Positions 54,873-63,976 of a stretch of DNA of 64,000 nucleotides are shown here, piece after piece. The stretch is from Lentimonas sp. CC4 (lineage in GTDB: Bacteria; Verrucomicrobiota; Verrucomicrobiia; Opitutales; Coraliomargaritaceae). The position numbers were made by a program, and so were the translations under genes. The notes under the pieces are model-generated. The model was given only the letters and a program-made list of their open reading frames with translations. It did not search any database and was not told where the DNA came from. Numbering within the stretch: position 1 is the stretch's first letter; every line of letters begins with the position of its first letter. The DNA lies in contig NZ_CACVBO010000002.1 in assembly GCF_902728235.1 (NCBI RefSeq), forward strand, positions 310,001 through 374,000, given 5' to 3'.

Positions 54873-56528
54873 ATGAAAAAATCATTCATTTTAATATCAG
54901 GTAGCATCTTGTTACTACTAGGTGTCGCCTGTGCGTCAAATGGCGGAGCACCCGCGACCAAAACAGTGACGATAGAGTCTCTTCTGCATGAGATGGTGGA
55001 TCGCGACGCGGTTGCATCGTTTCCAGAAGAGGATTTCAGACTGAAACTGGCGAGCAGCTATAACCGCAAATCACTGACTGGTCCTGAAGATGAAAGAGGG
55101 TGGTTTTTCAATAGTGATCTAAACCGCAGCCTGAAGGATGGGAACTTTGTTCGGATCGAAGAGAACAACGGCCGTGAAGAGGTCGTTTTGATGGACGTAG
55201 CAGGGCCAGGTGCGGTCGTTCGCAGTTGGATACCTTGGCGAAGTATCGGCAATCCTGGGCGCGAGTCTCTTATTTGGCGTGTCTACATTGATGGCTCGGA
55301 TACACCTGTGATCGAAGGGGATCAGCACGAGCTTTTCCAAGGGAAGGGCTTGGTTCCGTTTCCACTGGCGCATGAATCACTGCGATCCGCAGTATCGTTT
55401 TTCCCGATCCCATATGCGAAGAGCTGCAAGATCACCTTGGAAGGTGTGCCTTTCTTCTACCAGATCCATTACCGGGAGTATGACAAATCGGTCGATGTGA
55501 AATCCTTCACGATGGAAGACTTTGAGGCGGCTTTGCCACTGACGGCAAAAGTCGGCGAACAGCTTTTGAATCCTCAAGTCGATACCTCAGGTCAGGCCGT
55601 TTCGCTGGAAACTCAGCTTGCCCAAGGCGAAGAGAAGTCGGTCGCACTGCCGGCAGGCACTGCTGCGGTGCGTCATCTTTCGGTAAAGCTCGGTGACTAT
55701 TCGGATCCGGAAGTGACTCGGAAAGTCATATTAAAAATCAATTTTGACGGCAAGGAAACCGTCTGGTGCCCCATCGGCGATTTCTTTGGGAGTGGGATTG
55801 GATTGCACCCCTTCCAAGGTTGGTATCGCACCGTGGATGAGGACGGAACGATGACCGCACGCTGGGTGATGCCCTACAAGCAAGCAGGCTCGATCTCGAT
55901 TTTGAACCTAAATGAGGCGCCGGTGGATGTGACACTGAATGCAACGGTGGGTGACTACGAATGGACTCAAGACTCGCTCTACTTCCATGCAGGGTGGCGC
56001 GGCCAATATCCAGTCAATACCGAGCCTAAGTCGGACTGGAATTACATTACGACTGCAGGGCGCGGTGTGCTTGTGGGCGATACCCTGACGATCATGAATC
56101 CACTAGACGGCTGGTGGGGTGAAGGGGACGAGAAGATCTGGACGGACGGGGAAGCATTCCCTTCCAACTTCGGCACCGGCACCGAGGATTATTATGCCTA
56201 CTCATGGGGCGGTTCGAGCACCGACTTTTACGATCACCCGTTTCATGCCCAGCCGCGGGCACACACGTTCAACAAGTTGAACCGTAAAAGTAAGGGAGAT
56301 AAAGTAAAGACGACTAAAGGCTACAGCACCGAGACCCGGACTCGCTCGCTCGATACGATGCCGTTTTCTAAATCCCTGAAGCTTGACATGGAAGTCTGGA
56401 CCAAAGGGCAGCGAGAGATGGGCTATGGAGTGGGAGTCTATTGGTATGGCGATGCGAGCACCACCACGAACCACAAGCCAGAGCCTACCGAAGTGCTCAA
56501 TGTTCCGCCTCTACCCGATGGCATGTAA
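54873..56528 (+). CDS. GH172 (DUF2961) family protein
   Basis: A 551-residue exported protein. Family marks: SSYNRKSLTGPEDERGWF, MDVAGPGAVVRSWIPW (107-122), VYIDGSDTP, FFPIPYAKSCKI, GWWGEGDEKIWTDGE (413-427) and SNFGTGTEDYYAYSWGG (431-447). Conserved Glu residues in the last two blocks (about E420 and E438) match the catalytic region described for GH172 alpha-fructofuranosidase-type and arabinofuranosidase-type enzymes. The N-terminus (ILLLLGVACAS, C20) could be a lipobox, though Gly at -3 is atypical. The target sugar here is unknown; membership in the fucan operon suggests a side-chain role. Confidence 0.85.
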   Translation: MKKSFILISGSILLLLGVACASNGGAPATKTVTIESLLHEMVDRDAVASFPEEDFRLKLASSYNRKSLTGPEDERGWFFNSDLNRSLKDGNFVRIEENNGREEVVLMDVAGPGAVVRSWIPWRSIGNPGRESLIWRVYIDGSDTPVIEGDQHELFQGKGLVPFPLAHESLRSAVSFFPIPYAKSCKITLEGVPFFYQIHYREYDKSVDVKSFTMEDFEAALPLTAKVGEQLLNPQVDTSGQAVSLETQLAQGEEKSVALPAGTAAVRHLSVKLGDYSDPEVTRKVILKINFDGKETVWCPIGDFFGSGIGLHPFQGWYRTVDEDGTMTARWVMPYKQAGSISILNLNEAPVDVTLNATVGDYEWTQDSLYFHAGWRGQYPVNTEPKSDWNYITTAGRGVLVGDTLTIMNPLDGWWGEGDEKIWTDGEAFPSNFGTGTEDYYAYSWGGSSTDFYDHPFHAQPRAHTFNKLNRKSKGDKVKTTKGYSTETRTRSLDTMPFSKSLKLDMEVWTKGQREMGYGVGVYWYGDASTTTNHKPEPTEVLNVPPLPDGM

Positions 56529-56568
56529 AGGCCTATTATCAGGATTCAAATCCATTTAAAAATCTACC

Positions 56569-58020
56569 ATGAAATATAAAAACCTTATTCTACTGATAGC
56601 GACTGGCATGAGTGCTTCGCTTTTCGCCGCAAATGAAAAGCCGAATGTGGTCTTCATCTTCACGGATGATCAAGCCTACGAGACGATTGGAGCGCTTGGC
56701 TTGGTCGATGTTGATACCCCGAATCTGGATCGGCTCGTCAACGAAGGCACCACTTTCTCGCATGCCTATAACATGGGTGCATGGTCTGGGGCCGTTTGTA
56801 TGGCAAGCCGAACCTGCTTGAATACTGGGTCCTTTCTCTGGCAGGCGCAAGCCGCACTGAATGATGCGAAGAAAGGGAAGCGCAAAGTCTGGGGCCAGCT
56901 GATGAAAGACGCCGGCTACGAGACCTATATGACGGGGAAGTGGCATGTGCCGTATCCCGCCAAAAAAGCCTTTGATCACACGACTCATGTGCGCGCCGGT
57001 ATGCCCAAGGCTGTTGTGGCAGGCTATAATCGACCTAAAGACGAAGCCGACTATGAAGCGGGCTGGAAGCCGTGGGATGTCTCCAAAGGAGGTTTTTGGC
57101 AGGGTGGTAAGCACTGGAGCGAGGTCGCTGCGGATGACAGCGTGGCCTTTATCGAGCAGGCAGCACAGACAGATAAGCCGTTTTTCATGTATCTGGCCTT
57201 CAATGCGCCACATGATCCGAGGCAAGCGCCGAAAGAATATGTCGATATGTATCCGCTGGATCGGATCAAGCTCCCGGAAAATTACGCGGATCTGTATCCC
57301 GACATGGGACCAGACGCGGTGCCGGTTATTCGCGATGAGAAGCTGGCGCCCTTTCCTCGAACGGAATATGCGATCAAGGTGAACCGGCAGGAGTATTTTG
57401 CGATTATTACACACATGGATGTGCAAATCGGTCGCATTCTCGATGCGCTTGAAGCTTCGGGCAAGGCGGACAACACTTGGATCATTTTCACGGCGGATCA
57501 TGGTCTGGCGGTCGGACATCATGGACTGGTCGGAAAGCAGAATATGTATGAGCATTCCCTGCGTCCGCCTTTCATCGTTGTCGGACCCGGCGTGAAAGCA
57601 GGAGGCATCATTGATGCACCGATTTACCTTCAGGATGCGATGGCTACTGCATTGGAACTGAGTGGTCATCCGATACCTGAAGACATCGATTACAAAAGCG
57701 TTCTGCCTTTGCTAGATGGTCGCCGGGACAAAAACTACGATACGATTTTCGGGGCTTACATCGGCACGCAACGCGCGGTCATACGCGATGGTTGGAAGCT
57801 AATTGCCTATCCCAAAATTAAGAAACTAAAATTGTTCAACCTCAGCAAAGATCCTTTGGAAATGGAAGATCTTGCTCAGAATCCTGAGTATACGAGTGTC
57901 TTGAGCCGGATGACGGATCTTTTGGAGGAAACGATGGATGCACTGGGAGACCCGATGACCTCTCTGTCTACAGCCGATTATTCAGTGGCTGACAAGGCGG
58001 GAGAGGACGAGGATCACTAA
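56569..58020 (+). CDS. S1-family sulfatase with C-x-A-S-R motif
   Basis: A 483-residue secreted sulfatase, near twin in protein of 11013-12515 (shared AYNMG-WSGAVCMASR, GYNRPKDEADY, GFW-GG-HWSEV, NAPHDPRQAPKEY, MYPLxRIxLPENY, VNRQEY). Formylglycine C77. FTDDQAYETIG (31-41), TGKWHVPY, TADHGLAVGHHGLVGK. It lacks the REP-encoded linker of its twin: the signal peptide (ending near SLFAA) runs straight into NEKPNVVFI. Last gene of the long operon, followed by a 304-bp gap. Confidence 0.93.
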   Translation: MKYKNLILLIATGMSASLFAANEKPNVVFIFTDDQAYETIGALGLVDVDTPNLDRLVNEGTTFSHAYNMGAWSGAVCMASRTCLNTGSFLWQAQAALNDAKKGKRKVWGQLMKDAGYETYMTGKWHVPYPAKKAFDHTTHVRAGMPKAVVAGYNRPKDEADYEAGWKPWDVSKGGFWQGGKHWSEVAADDSVAFIEQAAQTDKPFFMYLAFNAPHDPRQAPKEYVDMYPLDRIKLPENYADLYPDMGPDAVPVIRDEKLAPFPRTEYAIKVNRQEYFAIITHMDVQIGRILDALEASGKADNTWIIFTADHGLAVGHHGLVGKQNMYEHSLRPPFIVVGPGVKAGGIIDAPIYLQDAMATALELSGHPIPEDIDYKSVLPLLDGRRDKNYDTIFGAYIGTQRAVIRDGWKLIAYPKIKKLKLFNLSKDPLEMEDLAQNPEYTSVLSRMTDLLEETMDALGDPMTSLSTADYSVADKAGEDEDH

Positions 58021-58162
58021 ACGATCCTTAGAGGTGCTCCTGCCTTAGTGGAATTTAATTAGTGTATTCCAGAGCTGGGTAGTTCTGCCTTTATGCGAAG
58101 TGGTCTAAGTCTTACGCTCCGGCTGGTTTGTCGACGGGCGCGGTGAGACTTATATCAATTTG

Positions 58163-58207
58163 TAGCGTAAAAGCGCTATAGATAGAGGAAGGATATAAGT
58201 TTAGTAT
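58163..58207 (+). promoter_or_regulatory. Operator/promoter site 10
   Basis: Arms TAGC and GCTA around core GTAAAAGC (58167-58174); -10-like TAGTAT at 58202-58207, 27 bp after the core. It lies in the 304-bp gap before the sulfatase at 58325; nothing else was seen in that gap. Confidence 0.6.
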
Positions 58208-58324
58208 TTATATCAATTTTTCTAGAACTCTGCTTGATTGAGTTCTCCCGACAATCATGTGTCGATGCAGCTGGCATTGCTCTCGCTTGCTTGGCCGCTG
58301 ATTAGTGAAACATACAAACGATTT

Positions 58325-59887
58325 ATGATTAAGAAATTATTATTACTCATCCTCTCATTGCTTGCTCTAGCTTCAGCCAACGCGGAAAAGCTCTCGTCTG
58401 AGGTGAGCCCGTCTGTCCTGAGCAAAGCCGAGGGGGCGAAACCCTCGCGGCAGGCTCAGGATAGGCCAAATATCGTCTTCGTCATGACAGATGACCAACG
58501 GTGGGACAGCTTTGGTTGCTACGGTCGTCCTGAGTTCAAGACCGAAACCATCGATCAGCTGTCCGCAGAGGGCGTCACTTTTGATAATGCCTTTTACGCT
58601 GTGGCAATTTGTTGCCCCAGCCGTGCGACGATGATGACTGGCCGCTACTTTGCCAGCCATCAGAGCGGTTTCGCCTATCCACACAACAAGGGCATGAGCG
58701 GCCCGGACTTTGGAGACGCTTACCCTGCACTCCTGAAGAAAGCCGGGTATCGCACTGGATTTGTCGGCAAATTTGGATTTCGCATTCCTCGGGCGAGTTG
58801 GCATGACAGCTTCGACTTCCTCGCGCTCAAATCAAAAACGGCTCCCAACGGGGAGATCTGGCCTATGGATGCAACGCTCGAAAAAATCTACAGCAGGGAT
58901 CGCGATCCGAAGGAGAGAACCATCATCAAAGGGGACGCGATGATCCATTTCCTGGACACCCAGCCGAAGGATCAACCTTTCATGCTGTCTGTGAGCTTCG
59001 ATGCTGTGAAGAATGATAGTGATCGCGACATGTATGGGCCTGACACGGAAGTCTTCGTTAATCAGGAGATGACGGTTCATGGGAATTGGGTTGAGGGGAA
59101 GAATGAGAAACTACCCAAAGTAGTGCTCGATTATTGCAGGGGTGGTCGAATGCACTTGGACCGCACATCGACACCAGAGCTTTACCAAAAAATCGTCCGT
59201 CGCTTCGCCACCCAAGGCTATACCGTTGATCGCCAAGTGAAACGCCTTATGGACAAGCTTGAAGCGATGGGAGTGAAGGATAATACCGTGGTCATTTATA
59301 CCAGTGACAATGGTCGCTTCCACGGCTCTCATGGTCTCTATGACAAGGCGATCTTGTATGATGACGTGGTCAAGCAGCCTCTGATTATCTGGGACGGCAG
59401 AAAAGTCGGCAAACAGCCGGCAGCCCGTGTGGATGCCATGGTTTCCTCCACCGACGTCGCTCCTACGATCATGGCGCTCGCAGGTGTGGAAATCCCGGAG
59501 AAGGTTGAGGGCGTGAGCCTCACTGGATTTCTTGATGGCTCCGTCGACCTCACTGACTGGAGGGAATTCGTCTTTATGGAAAACCTCTTCATCGAGGAAA
59601 TGTTCAAGGCGGGCCGCGGCCAACCTAGAGGAGTCAAAATTGACCACGCGGCTCTGAACGCCGATATGATTGAAAACAATCGCTCCTATCGCAGTCGAGG
59701 CGTCCGCTCGCAGAAGTATAAATACTTCGTGTATTTCGAGCATACTCCAGCGATTGAAGAACTCTATGATATCGAAAAAGATCCGCTGGAGATGAACAAT
59801 CTCGCCGCCAATCCAGAGTATGCGAGTGTCCTTGAAGCTTTACGAAAGGATACGGAGAACCTTTACGAGGAGTATTCGGAAAACTAG
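58325..59887 (+). CDS. S1-family sulfatase
   Basis: A 520-residue secreted sulfatase from ATG 58325 (signal peptide MIKKLLLLILSLLALASANA); an upstream ATG at 58238 gives no better leader. Formylglycine C96 in AICCPSRATMMTGRY. MTDDQRWDSFGC (54-65), TSDNGRFHGSHGLYDK. The usual GKWH is GKFGF, and the SPHTP block is SVSFDAVKND, so active-site Lys/His partners differ. Residues about 21-47 are a linker encoded by a REP-like palindrome (58411-58465). Related in plan to 14506 (VFLENL/VFMENLF and KYIRYF/KYFVYF). Single-gene unit. Confidence 0.9.
   Translation: MIKKLLLLILSLLALASANAEKLSSEVSPSVLSKAEGAKPSRQAQDRPNIVFVMTDDQRWDSFGCYGRPEFKTETIDQLSAEGVTFDNAFYAVAICCPSRATMMTGRYFASHQSGFAYPHNKGMSGPDFGDAYPALLKKAGYRTGFVGKFGFRIPRASWHDSFDFLALKSKTAPNGEIWPMDATLEKIYSRDRDPKERTIIKGDAMIHFLDTQPKDQPFMLSVSFDAVKNDSDRDMYGPDTEVFVNQEMTVHGNWVEGKNEKLPKVVLDYCRGGRMHLDRTSTPELYQKIVRRFATQGYTVDRQVKRLMDKLEAMGVKDNTVVIYTSDNGRFHGSHGLYDKAILYDDVVKQPLIIWDGRKVGKQPAARVDAMVSSTDVAPTIMALAGVEIPEKVEGVSLTGFLDGSVDLTDWREFVFMENLFIEEMFKAGRGQPRGVKIDHAALNADMIENNRSYRSRGVRSQKYKYFVYFEHTPAIEELYDIEKDPLEMNNLAANPEYASVLEALRKDTENLYEEYSEN
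58411..58465 (+). repeat. REP-like palindrome read in frame
   Basis: CCTGAGCAAAGCCGAGGG faces CCCTCGCGGCAGGCTCAGG with a short loop between, giving an imperfect hairpin of about 18 bp. It is translated (SVLSKAEGAKPSRQAQD) as the linker after the signal peptide of the sulfatase. Confidence 0.65.
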
Positions 59888-60316
59888 GCTATCCCGCAAC
59901 TGTAGTGATGCGTGTCGATGACGACGCAATTCTTTTACTACTGCTCTCTGTTCTGAGAACGTCGAGCTCTGGCATCCCCGCCTGAGGGCTTAAAAGTTTA
60001 AGTGGGTATCGGATGTTTTGGGGCGTGAATGGGATTGACCAGCAGCTTCTGGATATGGATTCGAGCGTGCCTTCTGGGTTCTCTCTCGGCAAGTGCTTTA
60101 TCTTTCCTTGGCTCGGTTTGTTTGTTACAACCGCTGCGCTAGAGAGCCCTTCCTCCTTCGCCGAGGCTACGGCGGACGTGTCGGGCGAGGGGGGGGGGAG
60201 TTCACACTGTGAGTTATTACTTTCTTCTCCCAAACTCCCCGCTCTAGCGTCGCGGTTGTGAACATTCATTTCTTTCCCATATTGGACGTTCATTAACGGT
60301 TAAACTCATCTTTTTA

Positions 60317-60415
60317 GGTTTAACCGCAGATTACGCAGATGAACGCGGATGGCTTCTGCTCTGAATCATTTAAATCAATTTTAATCCGTGGGATCCGTGA
60401 AATCCGCGGTTCAAA
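60317..60415. repeat. AACCGCAGATT-type palindromic repeat
   Basis: TTTAACCGCAGATTACGCAG at the left faces GATCCGTGAAATCCGCGGTT at the right, with an AATCCGTGGGATCCGTG motif between. Such sequences are dispersed in many bacterial genomes; only one copy is in this window. Confidence 0.6.
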
Positions 60416-60785
60416 CTCTGGGTCATTCAGTATATCAGGCCGTTGAGTAGGGGAGTTCGGGAGAATGATGTGCTTCACCGTCTACGTCAGAGCTCCGTCG
60501 ACTCGTATCAGCTTCGCGTGCTTCGTGCAGTCAAAGACACGTTTTTCTCCCCAAACCTCGCCCGCAAGGGCCCTCTAGCGACAGCGGTTGTAAAATATTC
60601 AGATCCTCTTTGTATCACTCTAGTGCAACGGGCGGTAAAAGAGGATCCAACTGTGGTTGGTCGGTGGAGCAAGCGCATCATGCCCTAGTTGCGGCATGGT
60701 CATGCGTAGGGCGAGACGCCCTACCTCCACAGTGTGCGCCCAGGGGGCGATCGACTACGAGCAATGTAAGGGCTCCGTTGAAGCC

Positions 60786-60831
60786 TCCCGTAAACGAGGG
60801 GGTAGACGACTGGAGTAGGTTATAGTAGAAT
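60786..60831 (+). promoter_or_regulatory. Operator/promoter site 9
   Basis: Arms TCCC and GGGG around core GTAAACGA (60790-60797), same core and arms as site 5. A -10-like TAGAAT at 60826-60831 is 28 bp after the core; TATAGT at 60821 is an alternative at 23 bp. Leader to 60960 about 120 nt. Confidence 0.6.
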
Positions 60832-60959
60832 GTGAGATTACCGTTCTTCGCTGTCGTGCGTTGCCTCACTTGAACATGCGATAGACGGATGTCTTTTATC
60901 TTGTTAGACTTAATCACTACCCCATTTGTCTGCTCCATGTTCGATCCTGATCCTAATTT

Positions 60960-62507
60960 ATGAAACTCCAGACCTCACACTTCGTAGTCGCTTTGTTGGC
61001 GACTCTATTCACGGCTTCGGCGTGGGCTTCGCGTCCACCTGTGATGAGTTCGCCCGTCCTGAGCAAAACCGAAGCCTCGAAGCCGAATGTGGTCATTCTC
61101 TACGCCGATGATATGGGCGTGGGCGATGTCTCCTACGGTGACCCCGAAGCGAAGATTCAAACGCCAAACATTGATCGCTTAGCCGCACAAGGGATGACGT
61201 TTACCGACGGGCACAGCTCGTCGGGTATTTGCACGCCGAGCCGCTATGCATTGCTCACGGGGCAGCACCATTGGCGTCGCTTTCATGGTATTGTGAATGC
61301 GTTTGAGAAATCGGTTTTCAAACCCGGGGAGTTTACCATTGCCCGTATGTTCAAGGAGCAGGGCTATGCGACGGGTGCTTTTGGCAAGTGGCATCTCGGC
61401 TGGGATTGGGATTCCATTCGTAAGCCTGGAGTGAAGGCAAGGGATCCTAAGGCAGAGTCCTACGATTGGTCTAAACGCTTTCTAGGCGGACCGCTCGATC
61501 AAGGCTTTGACTACTACTTTGGCGATGGCACCATCAATTTCCCTCCCTATTGCTGGATCGAAAATGATCGCTTTCTGACGATACCGACAAAGCCAGTGAT
61601 TAAGTCAAAGCCACTTGCTGGTGGTGGAGGCTTTAGAAAAGGCCCGATGGCCGAGGGGTGGAACCCGTATGACATCTTGCCGACGACGACTGAGAAAACG
61701 GTGGAGTGGATCGAAAAGCAAACTGCGGATCAACCCTTCTTCGTCTATCTCGCATTCAACTCGCCGCATTATCCGATTGTCCCCAATGAGGCATTTCATG
61801 GCACCTCCAAGGCGGGTTACTATGGCGACTTTGTCATTGAGACCGATGCGATGGTCGGCAAGGTCCTGGCCGCGTTGGAAAAGAAAGGTCTCGCCGAAAA
61901 TACTATCGTCATTTTTACCGCTGACAACGGGACTGAAAGTCATGCCTTCAAGCGACTTCAGGAATTTGACCAATGGAGCTCCGGTGAATTTAGGGGCCTG
62001 AAGCAGGATCTCTATGAGGGGGGGCATCGGGTGCCGTTCATTGTCAGCTGGCCAGCTGGTATCGAAGCCGGAACCCGCTCGGATGAAGTGGTGAGTCAGG
62101 TCGATTTTGCCGCGACCTTTGCCGCGATCACCGGATATGATCTCAGTGGTGAGGTGGGCATCGACAGTTACAACATGCTGCCCGTATTGGCAGGTGAGGA
62201 TTACTCGAGTCCGTTACGCGTCGCAACGGTGCAAAATACAGCGAAGGGTAAATATGCCTTACGCCAAGGGGACTGGGTATTCATCAACACGCATACAGGA
62301 GCCAATCGATCCGCACCGAAGGCATACCTCGAACACTTCGATCTAACGACTTTTCCGAAAGATACGCCCGGCTTGCTCTTCAATCTGAAAGACGACCCGC
62401 GACAGTCTCAAAACCTCTACAATGAAAACCCAGAACGAGTGGCTGCGATGCGTGGGCTCTTGGAGCGTTATGTCGCAGGCGAAGGCTGCGCTCCAGAGAG
62501 ACCTTAA
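60960..62507 (+). CDS. S1-family sulfatase
   Basis: A 515-residue secreted sulfatase. Motifs: [13 protein letters not shown] (48-60), formylglycine C91 in [57 protein letters not shown] and RQGDWVF. After the signal peptide ([20 protein letters not shown]) a linker [20 protein letters not shown] is encoded partly by a REP half (61049-61083, CGTCCTGAGCAAAACCGAAG). The branch is close to 42455 (Wx[15 protein letters not shown]). First gene of the last unit, 14 bp before the next sulfatase. Confidence 0.93.
   Translation: MKLQTSHFVVALLATLFTASAWASRPPVMSSPVLSKTEASKPNVVILYADDMGVGDVSYGDPEAKIQTPNIDRLAAQGMTFTDGHSSSGICTPSRYALLTGQHHWRRFHGIVNAFEKSVFKPGEFTIARMFKEQGYATGAFGKWHLGWDWDSIRKPGVKARDPKAESYDWSKRFLGGPLDQGFDYYFGDGTINFPPYCWIENDRFLTIPTKPVIKSKPLAGGGGFRKGPMAEGWNPYDILPTTTEKTVEWIEKQTADQPFFVYLAFNSPHYPIVPNEAFHGTSKAGYYGDFVIETDAMVGKVLAALEKKGLAENTIVIFTADNGTESHAFKRLQEFDQWSSGEFRGLKQDLYEGGHRVPFIVSWPAGIEAGTRSDEVVSQVDFAATFAAITGYDLSGEVGIDSYNMLPVLAGEDYSSPLRVATVQNTAKGKYALRQGDWVFINTHTGANRSAPKAYLEHFDLTTFPKDTPGLLFNLKDDPRQSQNLYNENPERVAAMRGLLERYVAGEGCAPERP
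61049..61083 (+). repeat. REP half-element read in frame
   Basis: CGCCCGTCCTGAGCAAAACC followed by GAAGCCTCGAAG matches the left arm of the palindrome at 58411-58465 (GTCCTGAGCAAAGCCGAGG) and encodes the same SPVLSK/SPSVLSK-like residues in the same linker position of another sulfatase. Confidence 0.5.
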
Positions 62508-62521
62508 ACCAGCCTGCGACT

Positions 62522-63976
62522 ATGAAATATAAATTACTCCAATTAGCAGCGGTGGCATACGCCACTATTACGGTCGCCGTTCAGGCGGCAGAACGCCCAA
62601 ATGTCGTTTTTTTCTACGCCGACGATATGGGCTATGGCGAGATCCAGCGCTTTCATCCCGAGGCGTCGAAAGTGCCGACGCCTCATTTGAATCAACTCTG
62701 CGATGAAGGCATGATGTTCACGGATGCCCACACCAGTGCATCCGTTTGCACGCCTTCGCGTTATGCGCTACTGACGGGGCGTTATAACTGGCGCTCAACG
62801 CATCAAAGCCGTGTGGTTGGAGGCGGGAAGCCGTGTTTGATTGCGCCGGATCGCATGACGCTCGCTTCGCTCTTTAAGGAGCAGGGCTACCAGACTGCCA
62901 TGTTCGGTAAATGGCATTTGAATTTTGAGTATGAGACTCCCAAGGACGCGAAGAAAAAGAAAAGCTTAAAAGATAAGTGGAATGTAGGCAGTCCGGTCGG
63001 CACACGTATTGTGGATGGTCCTGTGACCCGTGGCTTTGATTACTTCCTCGGATTTCATCATTCCGGCTCCATGAGCAGCTTGATCGAGAATGATACAACC
63101 ATCGAATATGTCGACTGCCGCGAAATGATGGATCGACTGACAAACTCGGTGGTGAGTTACCTTGATGAATACGCGGCGAAGGCTTCCGAGGAACCCTTCT
63201 TTCTCTACTACCCGATGAATTCACCACACGCTCCGGTCGTCCCGAAAGAAGAATGGAAAGGCCGTGGCGGTATTGAAGGGGAATATCCAGAATTCGTTGC
63301 GCAGACCGACGATGCGGTTGGGCAGGTTTTGGCAGCAAACGAGCGGAATGGTTTCAAGGAAAATACCATTGTGATCTTCGGCACGGATAATGGGTGCCAC
63401 CAGTCGCCGTCAAAATTCCTAAAGTTTGGGCATTCTGTTTCAGGGCCACTCCGGGATAAGAAGGCAAGCATCTATGATGGTGGTCACCGCATTCCGTTCA
63501 TCGTCCGCTGGCCTGAAGTGGTTCAGGCGGGGACGAAGAGTGATCAGTTGATCTGCATGACAGACATTTTTGCGACGTTTTCGGAATACTTCGCCTACGA
63601 TTACGCAAACAATACGGCGGAAGACAGTATCAGCTTCCTCCCAGTATTACACGGCAAGGAGCCTCAGGTCGTGCGCGAAAATATTGTTCACCATGATATC
63701 AAGGGGCACTTTGCTGTGAGATCCGGTGACTGGAAATTGATTCTGATGCCAGATAATAAGGCGAAGGGCGCAAAAGACAAAGCGGCCGAATTCCAGCTCT
63801 ACAATATGCAGGACGACATCGCGGAGACCACGAACCTCGCAAATGAGTATCCTGAAACAGTGGAAACACTCTTAGCATTGCTCAAACAGCAAGTCGCCGA
63901 CGGACGAAGCACCCCCGGTGAACTTCAGCAGAATGATGCCGAAGTGGATCTCTGGAAGAAGGATAGCAAAAGGTAA
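62522..63976 (+). CDS. S1-family sulfatase
   Basis: A 484-residue secreted sulfatase. Motifs: YADDMGYGEIQRF (32-44), formylglycine C76 in [56 protein letters not shown] and RSGDWKL. Close paralogue of 46557 (GFHHSGSMSSLIEND, ending DGRSTPGELQQNDAEVDLWKK). Complete in the window: the stop is at 63974-63976 and 24 bases follow. Second gene of the unit behind operator site 9. Confidence 0.95.
   Translation: MKYKLLQLAAVAYATITVAVQAAERPNVVFFYADDMGYGEIQRFHPEASKVPTPHLNQLCDEGMMFTDAHTSASVCTPSRYALLTGRYNWRSTHQSRVVGGGKPCLIAPDRMTLASLFKEQGYQTAMFGKWHLNFEYETPKDAKKKKSLKDKWNVGSPVGTRIVDGPVTRGFDYFLGFHHSGSMSSLIENDTTIEYVDCREMMDRLTNSVVSYLDEYAAKASEEPFFLYYPMNSPHAPVVPKEEWKGRGGIEGEYPEFVAQTDDAVGQVLAANERNGFKENTIVIFGTDNGCHQSPSKFLKFGHSVSGPLRDKKASIYDGGHRIPFIVRWPEVVQAGTKSDQLICMTDIFATFSEYFAYDYANNTAEDSISFLPVLHGKEPQVVRENIVHHDIKGHFAVRSGDWKLILMPDNKAKGAKDKAAEFQLYNMQDDIAETTNLANEYPETVETLLALLKQQVADGRSTPGELQQNDAEVDLWKKDSKR

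Larger units (their letters stand above)
59888..60959. other. Gene-free, repeat-rich gap of 1.07 kb
   Basis: Contains CTCTAGCG...GCGGTTGT-type repeats at 60241-60262 and 60573-60594 with an inverted copy at 60125-60146, a CCGAGGCTACGG box near 60161-60172, the AACCGCAGATT palindrome (60317-60415), a GTAGGGCG/CGCCCTAC hairpin (60706-60724), and operator site 9. Open frames here (for example the minus-strand one at 59889-60293) run over repeats and lack gene-like features. Possibly the remains of decayed genes. Confidence 0.6.

Noticed and set aside
59889-60293. 134-residue minus-strand open frame
   Set aside because: Low complexity, Ser-rich, spans repeats; no gene-like features.
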